Assembly (NCBI GenBank): GCA_021774785.1
Contig: JAJFIQ010000006.1
Location: 124,001-188,000 of the forward strand
Reading direction: 5' to 3'
Length of the DNA: 64,000 bases
Source of the DNA: Emcibacter sp.
GTDB taxonomy: Bacteria; Pseudomonadota; Alphaproteobacteria; Sphingomonadales; Emcibacteraceae
The position numbers and the translations under genes were made by a program. Below are positions 47,507 through 56,765 of the stretch, in pieces. The notes under the pieces are model-generated. The model ran no database searches and was not told the origin of the DNA. It saw nothing but the letters and a program-made list of their open reading frames with translations. Numbering within the stretch: position 1 is the stretch's first letter; each line of letters starts with the position of its first letter.

Positions 47507-47813
47507 AATTTGGACGTGTCGCAGATTTATTCCGTACCTATACTTGGATATCATGCCTCATAGGTGAAAACATCATGGAATCAAAAGTGACAATAGAATT
47601 TAAATATGGGGTTATGCAGATTACGTTAACAAGTAGGCTATGAATATCAGCTATATCTGAACTCTTGAAGACTGGTTATCTTTGGCTGTGGTTCTTGACT
47701 TGCATTCACGCAGAAAACATTCAGGATTAGGATGGAAAGGTCCATTGGCTTTCGAAAGAAAACTAGCTTAAATAAGAACATAATCCAGAACTAAAACGTG
47801 ACAGGTCCAAATT
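47507..47813. mobile_element. Relic of an IS3-family insertion sequence
   Basis: Ends in imperfect inverted repeats: AATTTGGACGTGTCGC (47507-47522) and, in reverse complement, AATTTGGACCTGTCAC (47798-47813), 14 of 16 matching. Between them lies a short piece of IS3 OrfB with a large internal deletion. About 300 bp of an original 1.2-1.5 kb remain. No target duplication is evident. Confidence 0.65.
47640..47771 (+). pseudogene. IS3-family transposase (OrfB) fragment, internally deleted
   Basis: Translation reads MNISYI-stop-TLEDWLSLAVVLDLHSRR, the start of the DDE domain with its first Asp, joined directly to KHSGLGWKGPLAFERKLA-stop, the C-terminus of OrfB. The middle of the catalytic domain is missing, and one Arg codon appears changed to TGA. 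Clearly non-functional. Confidence 0.75.
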
Positions 47814-47852
47814 TAAATTTCAGTTTCTGATGGCTCATAAATTTCTCACATC

Positions 47853-48821
47853 CTAATAAAACTGACCGTGTATACGGGCTGCGGCACCAACAAGAGCTGG
47901 TTGCTTTTCCATAATCTGCAAGGTCGGAATATCCATCACATACGATAAACGCCCTTTATTTTCAAAACGTTCGCGGAAACGGCTGCCCAGAAAAAAATCC
48001 TGTATCTTAGGTAAGATGCCACCCGCCAAATATACACCGCCCGTTGCGTTGAATGTTACGGCCATATCACCAGCAAAGGTGCCAAGTATACTACAGAATA
48101 TATCAACAACCTGACCGCAATGGCTATTGGGATCCTTAATCGCACGCATGGTAATTTCCTTGGGGCTAAGTATTTCCACTTCCTCCCCACGCAAGGTTGC
48201 CAATGCCTGATGCAGGGTCGTGAACCCCTGCCCGCTAATCACGCGCTCTACCGAAACACGGGGATATTTATATTTAACCGTCTTGAGTATCTGACGTTCC
48301 AGATCATCGGCTGGAGCAAAACCCACATGCCCCCCCTCACTAGTCAGAACTTTCCAGCCTTCGCCAATGGGGGTGATCGCCGCGACCCCGATGCCAGTAC
48401 CGGGGCCAATTACAATCTTATTGCCGCCTTCCTGCATTTCAGCAAGGCTTGCACTTGGGCCAATTTTCAACAGGTTAGCGTTATCAATATAGGGCAAGGC
48501 ACTGGCAATGGCTTCAAAGTCATTAAGGATAGAAACCTGATCCATAGCAAGCTCATCAGCCAGAGAGGAACGCCTGAAAGTCCACGGACAATTTGTCATC
48601 TTAACATGATCACATACCACCGGTCCGGCAATAGCTATGGAAGCAACAGAAGGGCGCGGACCTGATATTTCCGACAGATACGCCTTAACCGCAGACTGTA
48701 AACTGTCATAATCCCCTGTGGATAAAATTTTTATCTGCTCTAAAGCAATACCTTGGGCAATGGCAAAGCGGGCATTGGTACCGCCAATATCCGCTACTAA
48801 TATAAGCGTATCATGATTCAT
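47853..48821 (-). CDS. glk: Glucokinase
   Basis: 322 residues, bacterial Glk (ROK-unrelated, E. coli type). ATP site [31 protein letters not shown] with the catalytic Asp, [23 protein letters not shown] and [11 protein letters not shown]. Phosphorylates glucose from the amylolytic enzymes. ATGA overlap with edd. Last gene of zwf-pgl-edd-glk. Confidence 0.95.
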   Translation of the reverse strand: MNHDTLILVADIGGTNARFAIAQGIALEQIKILSTGDYDSLQSAVKAYLSEISGPRPSVASIAIAGPVVCDHVKMTNCPWTFRRSSLADELAMDQVSILNDFEAIASALPYIDNANLLKIGPSASLAEMQEGGNKIVIGPGTGIGVAAITPIGEGWKVLTSEGGHVGFAPADDLERQILKTVKYKYPRVSVERVISGQGFTTLHQALATLRGEEVEILSPKEITMRAIKDPNSHCGQVVDIFCSILGTFAGDMAVTFNATGGVYLAGGILPKIQDFFLGSRFRERFENKGRLSYVMDIPTLQIMEKQPALVGAAARIHGQFY

Positions 48822-50620
48822 TGTTCAACATCCCAATTGAAAACACTTGCCCCGGTTTCTGCAGCACCCACAACTTGACGGAAAGAACTAAATAATTCCC
48901 GGCCCATACCTGTGTTATTTGCGGTAAGGTCTGCCGTTGCTATTGCGCGGCTTTGCAATTCATCCACCGGCACATGAAGACTTAATGACCCGGACATAGC
49001 ATCCAGTTCGATCAAATCACCATCCTGTATCCGTGCGATAATTCCCCCCTCCAAGGCTTCCGGCGTCACGTGAATGGCGGCAGGCACTTTACCTGATGCG
49101 CCCGACATGCGTCCATCGGTGACCAAGGCCACATGAAACCCCTTATCCTGAAGTACGCCGAGAGAGGGGGTCAGTTTATGCAATTCGGGCATGCCGTTGG
49201 CTTTTGGCCCCTGAAAGCGGATCACAGCAACAAAGTCTTTCTCCAGATCACCTTTATTATAAGCCGCCAGCATTTCATCCTGAGAAGAAAATACAATTGC
49301 CGGTGCTTTGATATGCCGGTGTTTCTCTTTGACCGCTGAAGTCTTGATCACAGCACGGCCCATATTGCCTGCCAAAAGCTTCATTCCACCATCGTAACTA
49401 AAGGGTGCCGATACCGGACGCAGAATATTTTTGTCATGACTGATGCCTGTGCTTTCTTTCCACGTCACCTGATCTTCTTCCAGATAAGCTTCTTTAGTAT
49501 AGGCATCCAGCCCCTGCCCCATGACGGTCTTTACATTATCATGGATAAGACCCCCGTCCCTAAGTTCTTTCATAAGGTAAGCCATGCCACCCGCCGATTG
49601 AAAGTGATTAACATCCGCCAGACCATTGGGATAAATCCGACATAACAGCGGCACCGCATCGGAAATATCCGCCAGATCCTGCCATGTCAACTTCACACCC
49701 GCCGCATGCCCAATGGCCATGAGATGCAAAGTATGATTGGTTGAACCACCAGTGGCCAGCAATCCCACCATACCGTTAACGAGTGTTTTTTCATCTATGA
49801 TTTCACCCAGTGCCGGTGCATCCTGCATCTGTGCCACCGCCGCGCGGGTCATGGCATCACGCATAAGGGTTCCGGGATTGATAAAACTGCTGCCCGGCAA
49901 ATGAAGTCCCATAATTTCCATGAGCATCTGGTTTGAATTGGCCGTACCATAAAAGGTACAGGTGCCGGGGCTGTGATAGGACTTGCTTTCAGCTTCGAGT
50001 AACTCTTCCCGTCCTACCTTACCCTGCGCATAAAGCTGACGGATACGGGCTTTTTCTGCATTGGGAAGACCCGATGCCATTGGCCCCGCCGGCACAAAAA
50101 TACCCGGCAGATGACCAAAGGACAGGGCACCGACCAACAAACCCGGTACGATCTTATCACAAACCCCAAGATAAAAGGCACCGTCAAACATATCATGGCT
50201 GAGCGCAATAGCCGTCGCCATGGCAATCACATCCCGGCTGAACAAACTCAGTTCCATGCCTGCGCGCCCCTGCGTTACCCCGTCACACATGGCCGGGACT
50301 CCGCCTGCAAACTGGGCAATGGCCCCTTGTCTGCGGGCTTCTGTCTTAATCAGGTCAGGAAAATACTGGAATGGCTGGTGGGCTGACACCATGTCATTAT
50401 AAGAAGAAACAATAGCATAATTGGCCTTAACATCCGAACTCAGGCCTTCCTTGTCCTCAACACCACAGGCCGCAAAACCATGAGCCAGATTACCACAAGC
50501 CAAGGCACCCCGATGACGACCCTGAATTTGGGCTCCATTGATTTTAGTGAGGTAAGCAGCACGACTATGGCGACTGCGCGCTATAATGCGGTCTGTTATA
50601 TCCTTGATAACAGAATTCAT
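48818..50620 (-). CDS. edd: 6-phosphogluconate dehydratase
   Basis: 600 residues, IlvD/Edd family with an iron-sulfur cluster: [29 protein letters not shown] and [19 protein letters not shown]. Makes KDPG, the key step of the Entner-Doudoroff pathway. KDPG aldolase (eda) is not in the window. 10 bp after pgl. Confidence 0.97.
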   Translation of the reverse strand: MNSVIKDITDRIIARSRHSRAAYLTKINGAQIQGRHRGALACGNLAHGFAACGVEDKEGLSSDVKANYAIVSSYNDMVSAHQPFQYFPDLIKTEARRQGAIAQFAGGVPAMCDGVTQGRAGMELSLFSRDVIAMATAIALSHDMFDGAFYLGVCDKIVPGLLVGALSFGHLPGIFVPAGPMASGLPNAEKARIRQLYAQGKVGREELLEAESKSYHSPGTCTFYGTANSNQMLMEIMGLHLPGSSFINPGTLMRDAMTRAAVAQMQDAPALGEIIDEKTLVNGMVGLLATGGSTNHTLHLMAIGHAAGVKLTWQDLADISDAVPLLCRIYPNGLADVNHFQSAGGMAYLMKELRDGGLIHDNVKTVMGQGLDAYTKEAYLEEDQVTWKESTGISHDKNILRPVSAPFSYDGGMKLLAGNMGRAVIKTSAVKEKHRHIKAPAIVFSSQDEMLAAYNKGDLEKDFVAVIRFQGPKANGMPELHKLTPSLGVLQDKGFHVALVTDGRMSGASGKVPAAIHVTPEALEGGIIARIQDGDLIELDAMSGSLSLHVPVDELQSRAIATADLTANNTGMGRELFSSFRQVVGAAETGASVFNWDVEQ

Positions 50621-50630
50621 AGTATTTTCC

Positions 50631-51329
50631 TTATGCTGTCCAATAAATGGATACCGGGCATTGTGACTGATTGAGGATATAGCTCACCGGCTGGTGTTCA
50701 GATTTTTGGACCTTGGCCTGTTCATAAACCTGCCATTTTTCTTCACCAAAGATCAGCAGTTTAATTTCATGGGAACCGAGTAACGCATTCAAGGTCATTG
50801 TCATACGCGGAGTTTCACCCGCGCCGCGCCGAATGGGATGACAAAGCATCTTGTTAACGGCATCCAAAGCCACCGGTGTATCCGCAGAATCCGGAAATAA
50901 TGATGCCGTATGACCATCAAGCCCCATACCTAACAAGGTAATATCAAACGGTCGTGGTAAAGCCAGAAGTTTTTGATGGGAAGCTTCCTGCCCCTGGGCA
51001 ATATCGTCACCTGCTGACTTTAGCCCGATAAAATTGGCCGTGGCCGCCTTATGGGTCAAAAGGGTATCCCGTACCAGTTTTTCATTGCTGTCCGTATGGT
51101 CAGGCGCAACCCACCGTTCATCACTGAGCCCAAACCAGACATTCCGCCAATCCAAAGTCTGTTGTGACATCATTTCATATAATGTGCTGGGGGACGTGCC
51201 GCCGGATAATAGCATGGAGGCTTGTGATTTGCTGTTCAAAGACAATGATAACGTCGCCATAACATCATCTAAAAGCTGCCCGAACAGATCGTCCCGGCTG
51301 TCAAATTTATATTCTTTAATTTCACTCAT
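50631..51329 (-). CDS. pgl: 6-phosphogluconolactonase
   Basis: 232 residues, DevB/SOL type. [34 protein letters not shown] and [15 protein letters not shown] are the diagnostic motifs. Hydrolyses 6-phosphogluconolactone. Three bp after zwf. Confidence 0.96.
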   Translation of the reverse strand: MSEIKEYKFDSRDDLFGQLLDDVMATLSLSLNSKSQASMLLSGGTSPSTLYEMMSQQTLDWRNVWFGLSDERWVAPDHTDSNEKLVRDTLLTHKAATANFIGLKSAGDDIAQGQEASHQKLLALPRPFDITLLGMGLDGHTASLFPDSADTPVALDAVNKMLCHPIRRGAGETPRMTMTLNALLGSHEIKLLIFGEEKWQVYEQAKVQKSEHQPVSYILNQSQCPVSIYWTA

Positions 51330-51332
51330 ATC

Positions 51333-52706
51333 TTAATTCTCAACCCATTTATGGCCGGATTTGGCTAATATTTTATCGCTGGCTTCCGGACCCATAGACC
51401 CGGAAGTATAATCATGTATTTCAAGCTTTGTTTCATCCCAGGCTTTTCGGATGCCATCAATCCACTGCCATGAGGCAACAATTTCGTCGTGGCGAACAAA
51501 ATAGGACTGATCACCCGTCATCACATCTCCCAAAAGCTTTTCATAAGCATCGGGAATGCGTCGGTCTTCAGCCACTACCGCCTCATGCACCACAGGGGGG
51601 TCAAATTGGATGGTCATATCCGGCTGGATATTAAGAATGACCTGCTTAATATCCGCATCCCTGAATTCTATAACGATACGGGCATATCGCGCGGACAGTC
51701 TTTTACCCGTCCGAAGATAAAATGGCACATCACGCCAGCGGTCATTGTCCACACAAACCTTGAGTGCGATAAAAGTTTCCCCTGTACCGGCAATGTTCTT
51801 GCCCTTTATTTCCTGCGCATAACCGGACACGGATTGCCCCGCCATATCCCCGGGGCCATATTGCGCCCGCACCACTAAATCGGCCACATTTTTCGCCGTC
51901 ACCGAACGAAGTGACTGCACCACGGCAACCTTCTGATCACGAACGTCATCGGCTGACAATTCTTTTGGGGTATCCATAGCGAGAAAACACAAAACCTGCA
52001 TCAGGTGGTTCTGGATCATGTCACGCAATATTCCGGCCCGATCAAGAAATTCTGCCCGGCCCTCTACACCCACAGTTTCCGCCACCGTAATCTGGATGTT
52101 TTCAATATGGTCTCGGTTCCAGAATGGTTCAAGCGTGCCATCTTCAAATCGAAAGGCCAATATATTCTGCACCGCTTCTTTCCCCAAGTAATGATCAATG
52201 CGGTAAATCTGCTCTTCCCTGAAACTGGTCGATAGAATTTCATTAACCGCTTCGGCTGTTTCCATGTCTTCGCCCAAGGGTTTTTCCACCACAAGGCGGC
52301 TGTTACTAGGGTTTAGTCCTGTCCGGTTGAGTTGCTCACAAACGGTGCCAAATAATGTTGGGGGTACTGCCATATAATATATGACCTCCCGTGCCCCAAC
52401 CGGGCTTAAATATGTGGCAAGCTTATCCCAGGACTCAATCTTCGAAATATCCAGATCCATATAATCCAGCAGTTCGACAAAGGCCAGAGCCTGACTTTTC
52501 TCATAATCCGGGCCGAGATATAATTTGAGTTTCTCCAGAACCAGTATCCGAAAATCATCCCGGGGAATCTTGCCACGGGACAGGCCAACTATACGACTGC
52601 CATGGGCTAGCCTTCCTTGACCATAAAGAAAATATAACGCGGGCATCAATTTGCGTAAAGACAAGTCCCCTGACCCGCCAAAAATTACAATGTCCAATGC
52701 CTTCAT
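51333..52706 (-). CDS. zwf: Glucose-6-phosphate 1-dehydrogenase
   Basis: 457 residues. NADP motif GGSGDLSLRKLMPALY, active site RIDHYLGKEAVQN and substrate segment IQNHLMQVL. Slightly shorter than the usual 480-500 residues, but both domains are present. First gene of the Entner-Doudoroff operon, divergent from a LacI-type regulator. Confidence 0.97.
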   Translation of the reverse strand: MKALDIVIFGGSGDLSLRKLMPALYFLYGQGRLAHGSRIVGLSRGKIPRDDFRILVLEKLKLYLGPDYEKSQALAFVELLDYMDLDISKIESWDKLATYLSPVGAREVIYYMAVPPTLFGTVCEQLNRTGLNPSNSRLVVEKPLGEDMETAEAVNEILSTSFREEQIYRIDHYLGKEAVQNILAFRFEDGTLEPFWNRDHIENIQITVAETVGVEGRAEFLDRAGILRDMIQNHLMQVLCFLAMDTPKELSADDVRDQKVAVVQSLRSVTAKNVADLVVRAQYGPGDMAGQSVSGYAQEIKGKNIAGTGETFIALKVCVDNDRWRDVPFYLRTGKRLSARYARIVIEFRDADIKQVILNIQPDMTIQFDPPVVHEAVVAEDRRIPDAYEKLLGDVMTGDQSYFVRHDEIVASWQWIDGIRKAWDETKLEIHDYTSGSMGPEASDKILAKSGHKWVEN

Positions 52707-52789
52707 ACCTGCTTGCCTTCACTATAGCCTCAGGAAATAGTCCTGATAAAATAATTTCACTTGCTCGGATAGCCGCGCTTCTGTTATAG

Positions 52790-52803
52790 TGTTAACGTTA
52801 ACA
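52790..52803. promoter_or_regulatory. 14-bp palindrome, LacI-family operator-like, between zwf and lacI
   Basis: TGTTAACGTTAACA is a perfect palindrome with a central CG, the pattern of LacI/GalR sites. It lies about 85 bp upstream of zwf and 127 bp upstream of the divergent regulator gene. Confidence 0.7.
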
Positions 52804-52929
52804 TTTTTAATATTATGAGTCAATCTCATACTTTTACCCAGACGAAAAAATTTGACCGGAAAAGTCCTATAGTGATATCAAACACTCTTGAAGCAGCCTT
52901 TGATAAATAAGGTGGAGATAAAGCTAAAT

Positions 52930-53949
52930 ATGAAAAAAGATAAAATTACAATCTGGGATGTTGCCAAATTAGCAAACGTATCCATCATGACCGTATCCAG
53001 AGTCATTAGCAAAAAAGGTAAAGTTAAAGAATCCACCCGGATAAAAATTCAGGACGCTATTAAGGAATTACACTATCAGCCCAATGTGGCGGCAAGGAGC
53101 CTGTCGGGATCAGTCTCCTATTTTCTTGGACTTATTTACGACAATCCTAATGAGGCTTATCTTAATCAGGTACTCATGGGGGCATTACATAAATGCAATG
53201 ATTACGGTTACAATCTGATTATCAGTTCTTTTGAGAGCGACACTGATGGTAACTATAAAATAGATAAAGCCCTGATTGACCGAGCAAAAGTAGATGGCAT
53301 TATAATCCCGCCTCCCCTTTGTGATTCACTGGAAATACTTTCCACCCTGACAGAAGCCAATATCCCCATCGTGCGGATTGCCCCTCAAACCATGTTGGAT
53401 TATTCGCCTTTCGTCTGTATGGATGATCGCGCAGCGGCCTATGAGATTACTGAATATCTCATAAATCAGGGTCATAAAAAGATTGGATTTATCGTTGGTC
53501 ACCCTGATCACGGAGCTAGCAAACTTCGTTTTGACGGCATGAAAGAAGCCTTAACAGACAATGGCCTTGCTCTGAATGAAGACTATGTTCAACAGGGTTA
53601 TTTTTCCTATAAATCTGGCTCAAACTGTGCAGAGACCCTGTTGGGTCTAGAAGACAGGCCCACGGCTATTTTTGCGAGCAATGATGATATGGCGGCGGCG
53701 GCAATTTCAACAGCCCATAAATATGGCCTTTCGGTCCCGGGTGACATCTCCGTTGTTGGTTTTGATGATGTGCCACTTGCATCAGCCATCTGGCCAAAAC
53801 TAACCACAATTCAACAGCCCATTATGGCTATGGCTGAAAAAGCAGCAGAGTTTCTGATGTACCCGGACCCTGAAAAAGAAAAAGACAATATACTGGATTA
53901 TAAATTGATTATCCGTGATTCTGTAGCACCATTAGCCCGGACATACTAA
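52930..53949 (+). CDS. LacI-family transcriptional regulator, probable control of zwf-pgl-edd-glk
   Basis: 339 residues from ATG 52930 (SD GGTGGAG, somewhat distant). HTH IWDVAKLANVSIMTVSRVI and hinge YQPNVAARSLSG, then the periplasmic-binding-like sugar domain (HKKIGFIVGHPDHGAS, AIFASNDDMAAAAI, VVGFDDVPLASAIWPKLTTI). A palindromic site lies in the shared upstream region with zwf. Effector unknown. Confidence 0.93.
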   Translation: MKKDKITIWDVAKLANVSIMTVSRVISKKGKVKESTRIKIQDAIKELHYQPNVAARSLSGSVSYFLGLIYDNPNEAYLNQVLMGALHKCNDYGYNLIISSFESDTDGNYKIDKALIDRAKVDGIIIPPPLCDSLEILSTLTEANIPIVRIAPQTMLDYSPFVCMDDRAAAYEITEYLINQGHKKIGFIVGHPDHGASKLRFDGMKEALTDNGLALNEDYVQQGYFSYKSGSNCAETLLGLEDRPTAIFASNDDMAAAAISTAHKYGLSVPGDISVVGFDDVPLASAIWPKLTTIQQPIMAMAEKAAEFLMYPDPEKEKDNILDYKLIIRDSVAPLARTY

Positions 53950-53988
53950 AAAAAGGGACACTGCAAATCATGTAATTCACAGTATCCC
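53947..53988 (-). terminator. Rho-independent terminator of the symporter gene
   Basis: On the minus strand GGGATACTG ... CAGTGTCCC (arms 53980-53988 and 53955-53963, one mismatch) is followed by seven T (A-run 53948-53954). It lies 30 bp after the symporter stop and also abuts the convergent lacI stop. Confidence 0.75.
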
Positions 53989-54018
53989 GTAGTCGACTAA
54001 AATACATTTAACCCAAAA

Positions 54019-55578
54019 TCACCACCAAGTAGCATAAAGTGCAACGAGAATAAGGCTCACGGCAACGGCAGAAATATTAAACCCACTGCTGGTGGAGAAA
54101 TCAATATCGCCAAGGTCTACGGCCTTCTCTTGCGGTTTCCTTTCCAGCAAACTGATAACAATGGACAGACCAACACAAAGCAGGAACACCACTCCGACCC
54201 GGTCCATGAACGGATACTCCGGCAGTACCAGATAAAAGATCAACGAAAATACAGCAGACCCTATGGCAGCGGCCAGTGCCGCATTGGTGGTCATCTTATT
54301 CCAAAACATACCCATGAAGAAAAGCACCACAATGCCCGGTGTGAAGAAGCCAGTAAAATCCTGAATATACTGAAAAGCCTCCTTGAACTGACCCAACAAA
54401 GGCCGTGCGCAGATCATGGCTATGATCATAGCGGAGAAACTTACAATACGACCGATCTTCACATAATGATGCTGCGATTTATCCTTTTTGTAATAGGAAT
54501 AAATATCCATGGTAAATATGGTGGCAATACTGTTGGTCATGGAACCTAGGGATGAAACGATCGCCGCAACCAATGCCGCAAAGATCAACCCCTTAAGACC
54601 CACCGGCATCATATTCATCAGCGTGGGATAGGCCTGATCAGGGCGTTCCAGATCAGGAGCCAGAATGAATGCTGCTATACCCGGAAGCACAACAATTAGG
54701 GGCATCAGAAGTTTAAGGAAGGCAGCAAAGGCAATACCCTTCTGCGCTTCTCTGATATTCTTGGCCGCCAGCGCGCGCTGAATAATATATTGGTTGAAAC
54801 CCCAATAGGACAGATTCATTATCCACATACCGCCCAGTAGTACCGACAGTCCGGGCAGGCTGATATAATGGGGGCTGGACGGATCAAAGATCATATCGAA
54901 CTTTTCAGGTGCCTTATCTGTCATAATACCAAAACCTTTTAATATACCCTGTCCGTCAGAAATTTGGTTAAGGGCGACATAAGAAAGAAACAACCCGCCA
55001 AAAACCAGCAATACAACTTGAATTATATCCGTGAAGGCCACCGCTTTCAGCCCACCATAAAGGCTATAAGCCATGGCGAAAGAGCCAAGAAAAATCATAC
55101 CATAAAGCACGTCAACACCAGCGATGGTTTCAATGGCCAATGCGCCTAGCCAAAGAATGGCCGTCAGATTTACGAAAATATATATACCCAGCCAGAAAAT
55201 TGCCATGATGGTACGGACTTTATGGTCATAGCGGTCTTCCAGATATTGCGGCATGGTATAAATGCCTTTTTTAAGGAAGATGGGCAGGAAATATTTACCA
55301 ACAATAATCAGGGTAATAGCCGCCATCCACTCATAGGATGCAATACCAAGGCCCAGAACATAACCAGACCCAGACATACCAATGATCTGTTCTGCCGAAA
55401 TATTGGCTGCAATTAATGAAGCGCCAATAGCCCACCAGGGTAAAGCCTTGCCCGCAAGGAAATAATCCTCAGTATTCTTGTCATGGCCCGCCTTTTCGCG
55501 GCTGACCCAATAAGCCAGACCAATAATCCCCAACACATAGGCGGTAAAAACCCCGATATCTATAGTCGCTAATGTCAT
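54019..55578 (-). CDS. Sodium/solute symporter (SSS family, SGLT-like sugar transporter)
   Basis: 519 residues, about 14 transmembrane helices. EDYFLAGKALPWWAIGASLIAANISAEQIIGMSGSGY is the SGLT-type signature (read in pieces: YFLAGK, ANISAEQIIGMSG), plus YGGLKAVAFTDIIQV and SSLGSMTNSIATIFTMDIY. Probably takes up glucose or galactose with sodium. Flanked by two LacI-type genes; divergent from the second. Confidence 0.92.
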   Translation of the reverse strand: MTLATIDIGVFTAYVLGIIGLAYWVSREKAGHDKNTEDYFLAGKALPWWAIGASLIAANISAEQIIGMSGSGYVLGLGIASYEWMAAITLIIVGKYFLPIFLKKGIYTMPQYLEDRYDHKVRTIMAIFWLGIYIFVNLTAILWLGALAIETIAGVDVLYGMIFLGSFAMAYSLYGGLKAVAFTDIIQVVLLVFGGLFLSYVALNQISDGQGILKGFGIMTDKAPEKFDMIFDPSSPHYISLPGLSVLLGGMWIMNLSYWGFNQYIIQRALAAKNIREAQKGIAFAAFLKLLMPLIVVLPGIAAFILAPDLERPDQAYPTLMNMMPVGLKGLIFAALVAAIVSSLGSMTNSIATIFTMDIYSYYKKDKSQHHYVKIGRIVSFSAMIIAMICARPLLGQFKEAFQYIQDFTGFFTPGIVVLFFMGMFWNKMTTNAALAAAIGSAVFSLIFYLVLPEYPFMDRVGVVFLLCVGLSIVISLLERKPQEKAVDLGDIDFSTSSGFNISAVAVSLILVALYATWW

Positions 55579-55646
55579 CCTGATCCCTATATGTTATTTT
55601 AATTTAATTAGAAATTACGCCATCAACATTATCGTCACAAGCATTG

Positions 55647-55688
55647 ACATACGTATACATGCTTGAATTATGCATGAATACGTATGTA
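55647..55688. promoter_or_regulatory. Paired ATACGTAT operators between symporter and lacI
   Basis: Cores at 55649-55656 and 55678-55685 lie in inverted orientation with matching flanks (ACATACGTATWCATGC on each side, 15 of 16 identical). The first overlaps the TTGACA at 55644-55649, a probable -35 for the lacI gene. The same core occurs at 47384-47391. Confidence 0.7.
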
Positions 55689-55730
55689 TTATGCATAAAG
55701 CGTGTTTGTGATTCATGAGAGTATTAGTTA

Positions 55731-56765
55731 ATGAAAGACGAAAAACCGACCTCATTTGATATTGCTCATTTGGCTGGCGTATCCCAGCCAACAGTATCCC
55801 GCGCGCTCAGAAATAGCCCGCTGGTTAGTGAGGAAACACGGGAAAGAGTTCAGGCAATTGCCAAAAAACTTAATTATCAGGTGGATATCAATGCCCGTAA
55901 CCTGCGCTCGAAGGAGACCAAGACATTAGCGCTTCTGCTATGTGAGGACCCCGGCACCGATGACAGCCTGATCAATCCTTTCTTTCTCAGCATGCTTGGT
56001 AGCATCACACGGGCATCAGCCAAAATGGGATATGACCTTCTCATCTCATTTCAGCAGCAAAGCCTGAACTGGAACGCGGAATATGAACATGCCAATCGAG
56101 CTGACGGAATCATCTTCCTTGGATATGGTGATTATATCACATATGCTGAGAAAATAGCCAATCTGGACAAAATTGGTGCCCGTTTTATAACATGGGGCCC
56201 CGTTTTACCCGACCAGCCGGGACATTTTATAGGCTGTGACAATCTCAACAGTGCGTATATCGCCACTAAACATCTCACTGATATGGGACATAAAAAAATT
56301 GCGTTCCTAGGCATTGCCACCGAACATAGACCGGAGTTCAACCAACGGTATCAGGGTTATGTGAAAGCATTGCTTGATGCCAAACTGATGGTTAACCCAA
56401 AGCTTCAGATTGACGCGGACACTTCCGAGGAAATGGGCTATGAGGCCACCATGGAATTGTTAAAGAGCAAGCTTCAGTTTGATGCCATCTTCTGTGCCAG
56501 CGACCTGATAGCCATTGGCGTTATCAATGCCCTAAAAGAAAATAACATCAGAGTACCGGCAGAAGTGGCCGTGGTTGGTTTTGATAATATCCCCACTGCC
56601 TCTTATACCAATCCGCCGCTGACCACGGTACAGCAGGATACCTTGCTTGCCGGCAAGCTTCTGGTGGAAAACCTTCTAAAACTGATCAAGGGTGAAGAGG
56701 TGGATTCCCTCCTAATGCCCGCAAAATTAATCGTGCGTGATTCCTGCGGCGCCCATCTGAAATAA
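55731..56765 (+). CDS. LacI-family transcriptional regulator, probable control of sugar transport and starch genes
   Basis: 344 residues. HTH FDIAHLAGVSQPTVSRAL, hinge YQVDINARNLRS, sugar-binding domain with HKKIAFLGIATEHRPEFNQR and AVVGFDNIPTASYTNPPLTTV. Two inverted sites in its promoter suggest autoregulation and control of the divergent symporter. A matching site ahead of the MFS operon widens the possible regulon. Its stop codon directly abuts the glucoamylase stop codon. Confidence 0.93.
   Translation: MKDEKPTSFDIAHLAGVSQPTVSRALRNSPLVSEETRERVQAIAKKLNYQVDINARNLRSKETKTLALLLCEDPGTDDSLINPFFLSMLGSITRASAKMGYDLLISFQQQSLNWNAEYEHANRADGIIFLGYGDYITYAEKIANLDKIGARFITWGPVLPDQPGHFIGCDNLNSAYIATKHLTDMGHKKIAFLGIATEHRPEFNQRYQGYVKALLDAKLMVNPKLQIDADTSEEMGYEATMELLKSKLQFDAIFCASDLIAIGVINALKENNIRVPAEVAVVGFDNIPTASYTNPPLTTVQQDTLLAGKLLVENLLKLIKGEEVDSLLMPAKLIVRDSCGAHLK

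Larger units (their letters stand above)
47306..47852. other. Intergenic region between the MFS operon and glk
   Basis: It contains the operator-like site 47382-47395, the inverted repeat 47477-47504 and the IS relic 47507-47813. The MFS promoter is probably at about 47345-47380 on the minus strand (TTGCGT, 18 bp, TATTAT). No intact gene. Confidence 0.6.

Noticed and set aside
47576-47643. Small ORF beginning MESKVTIEF inside the IS relic
   Set aside because: About 20 codons, no SD, and it lies within decayed transposon sequence.
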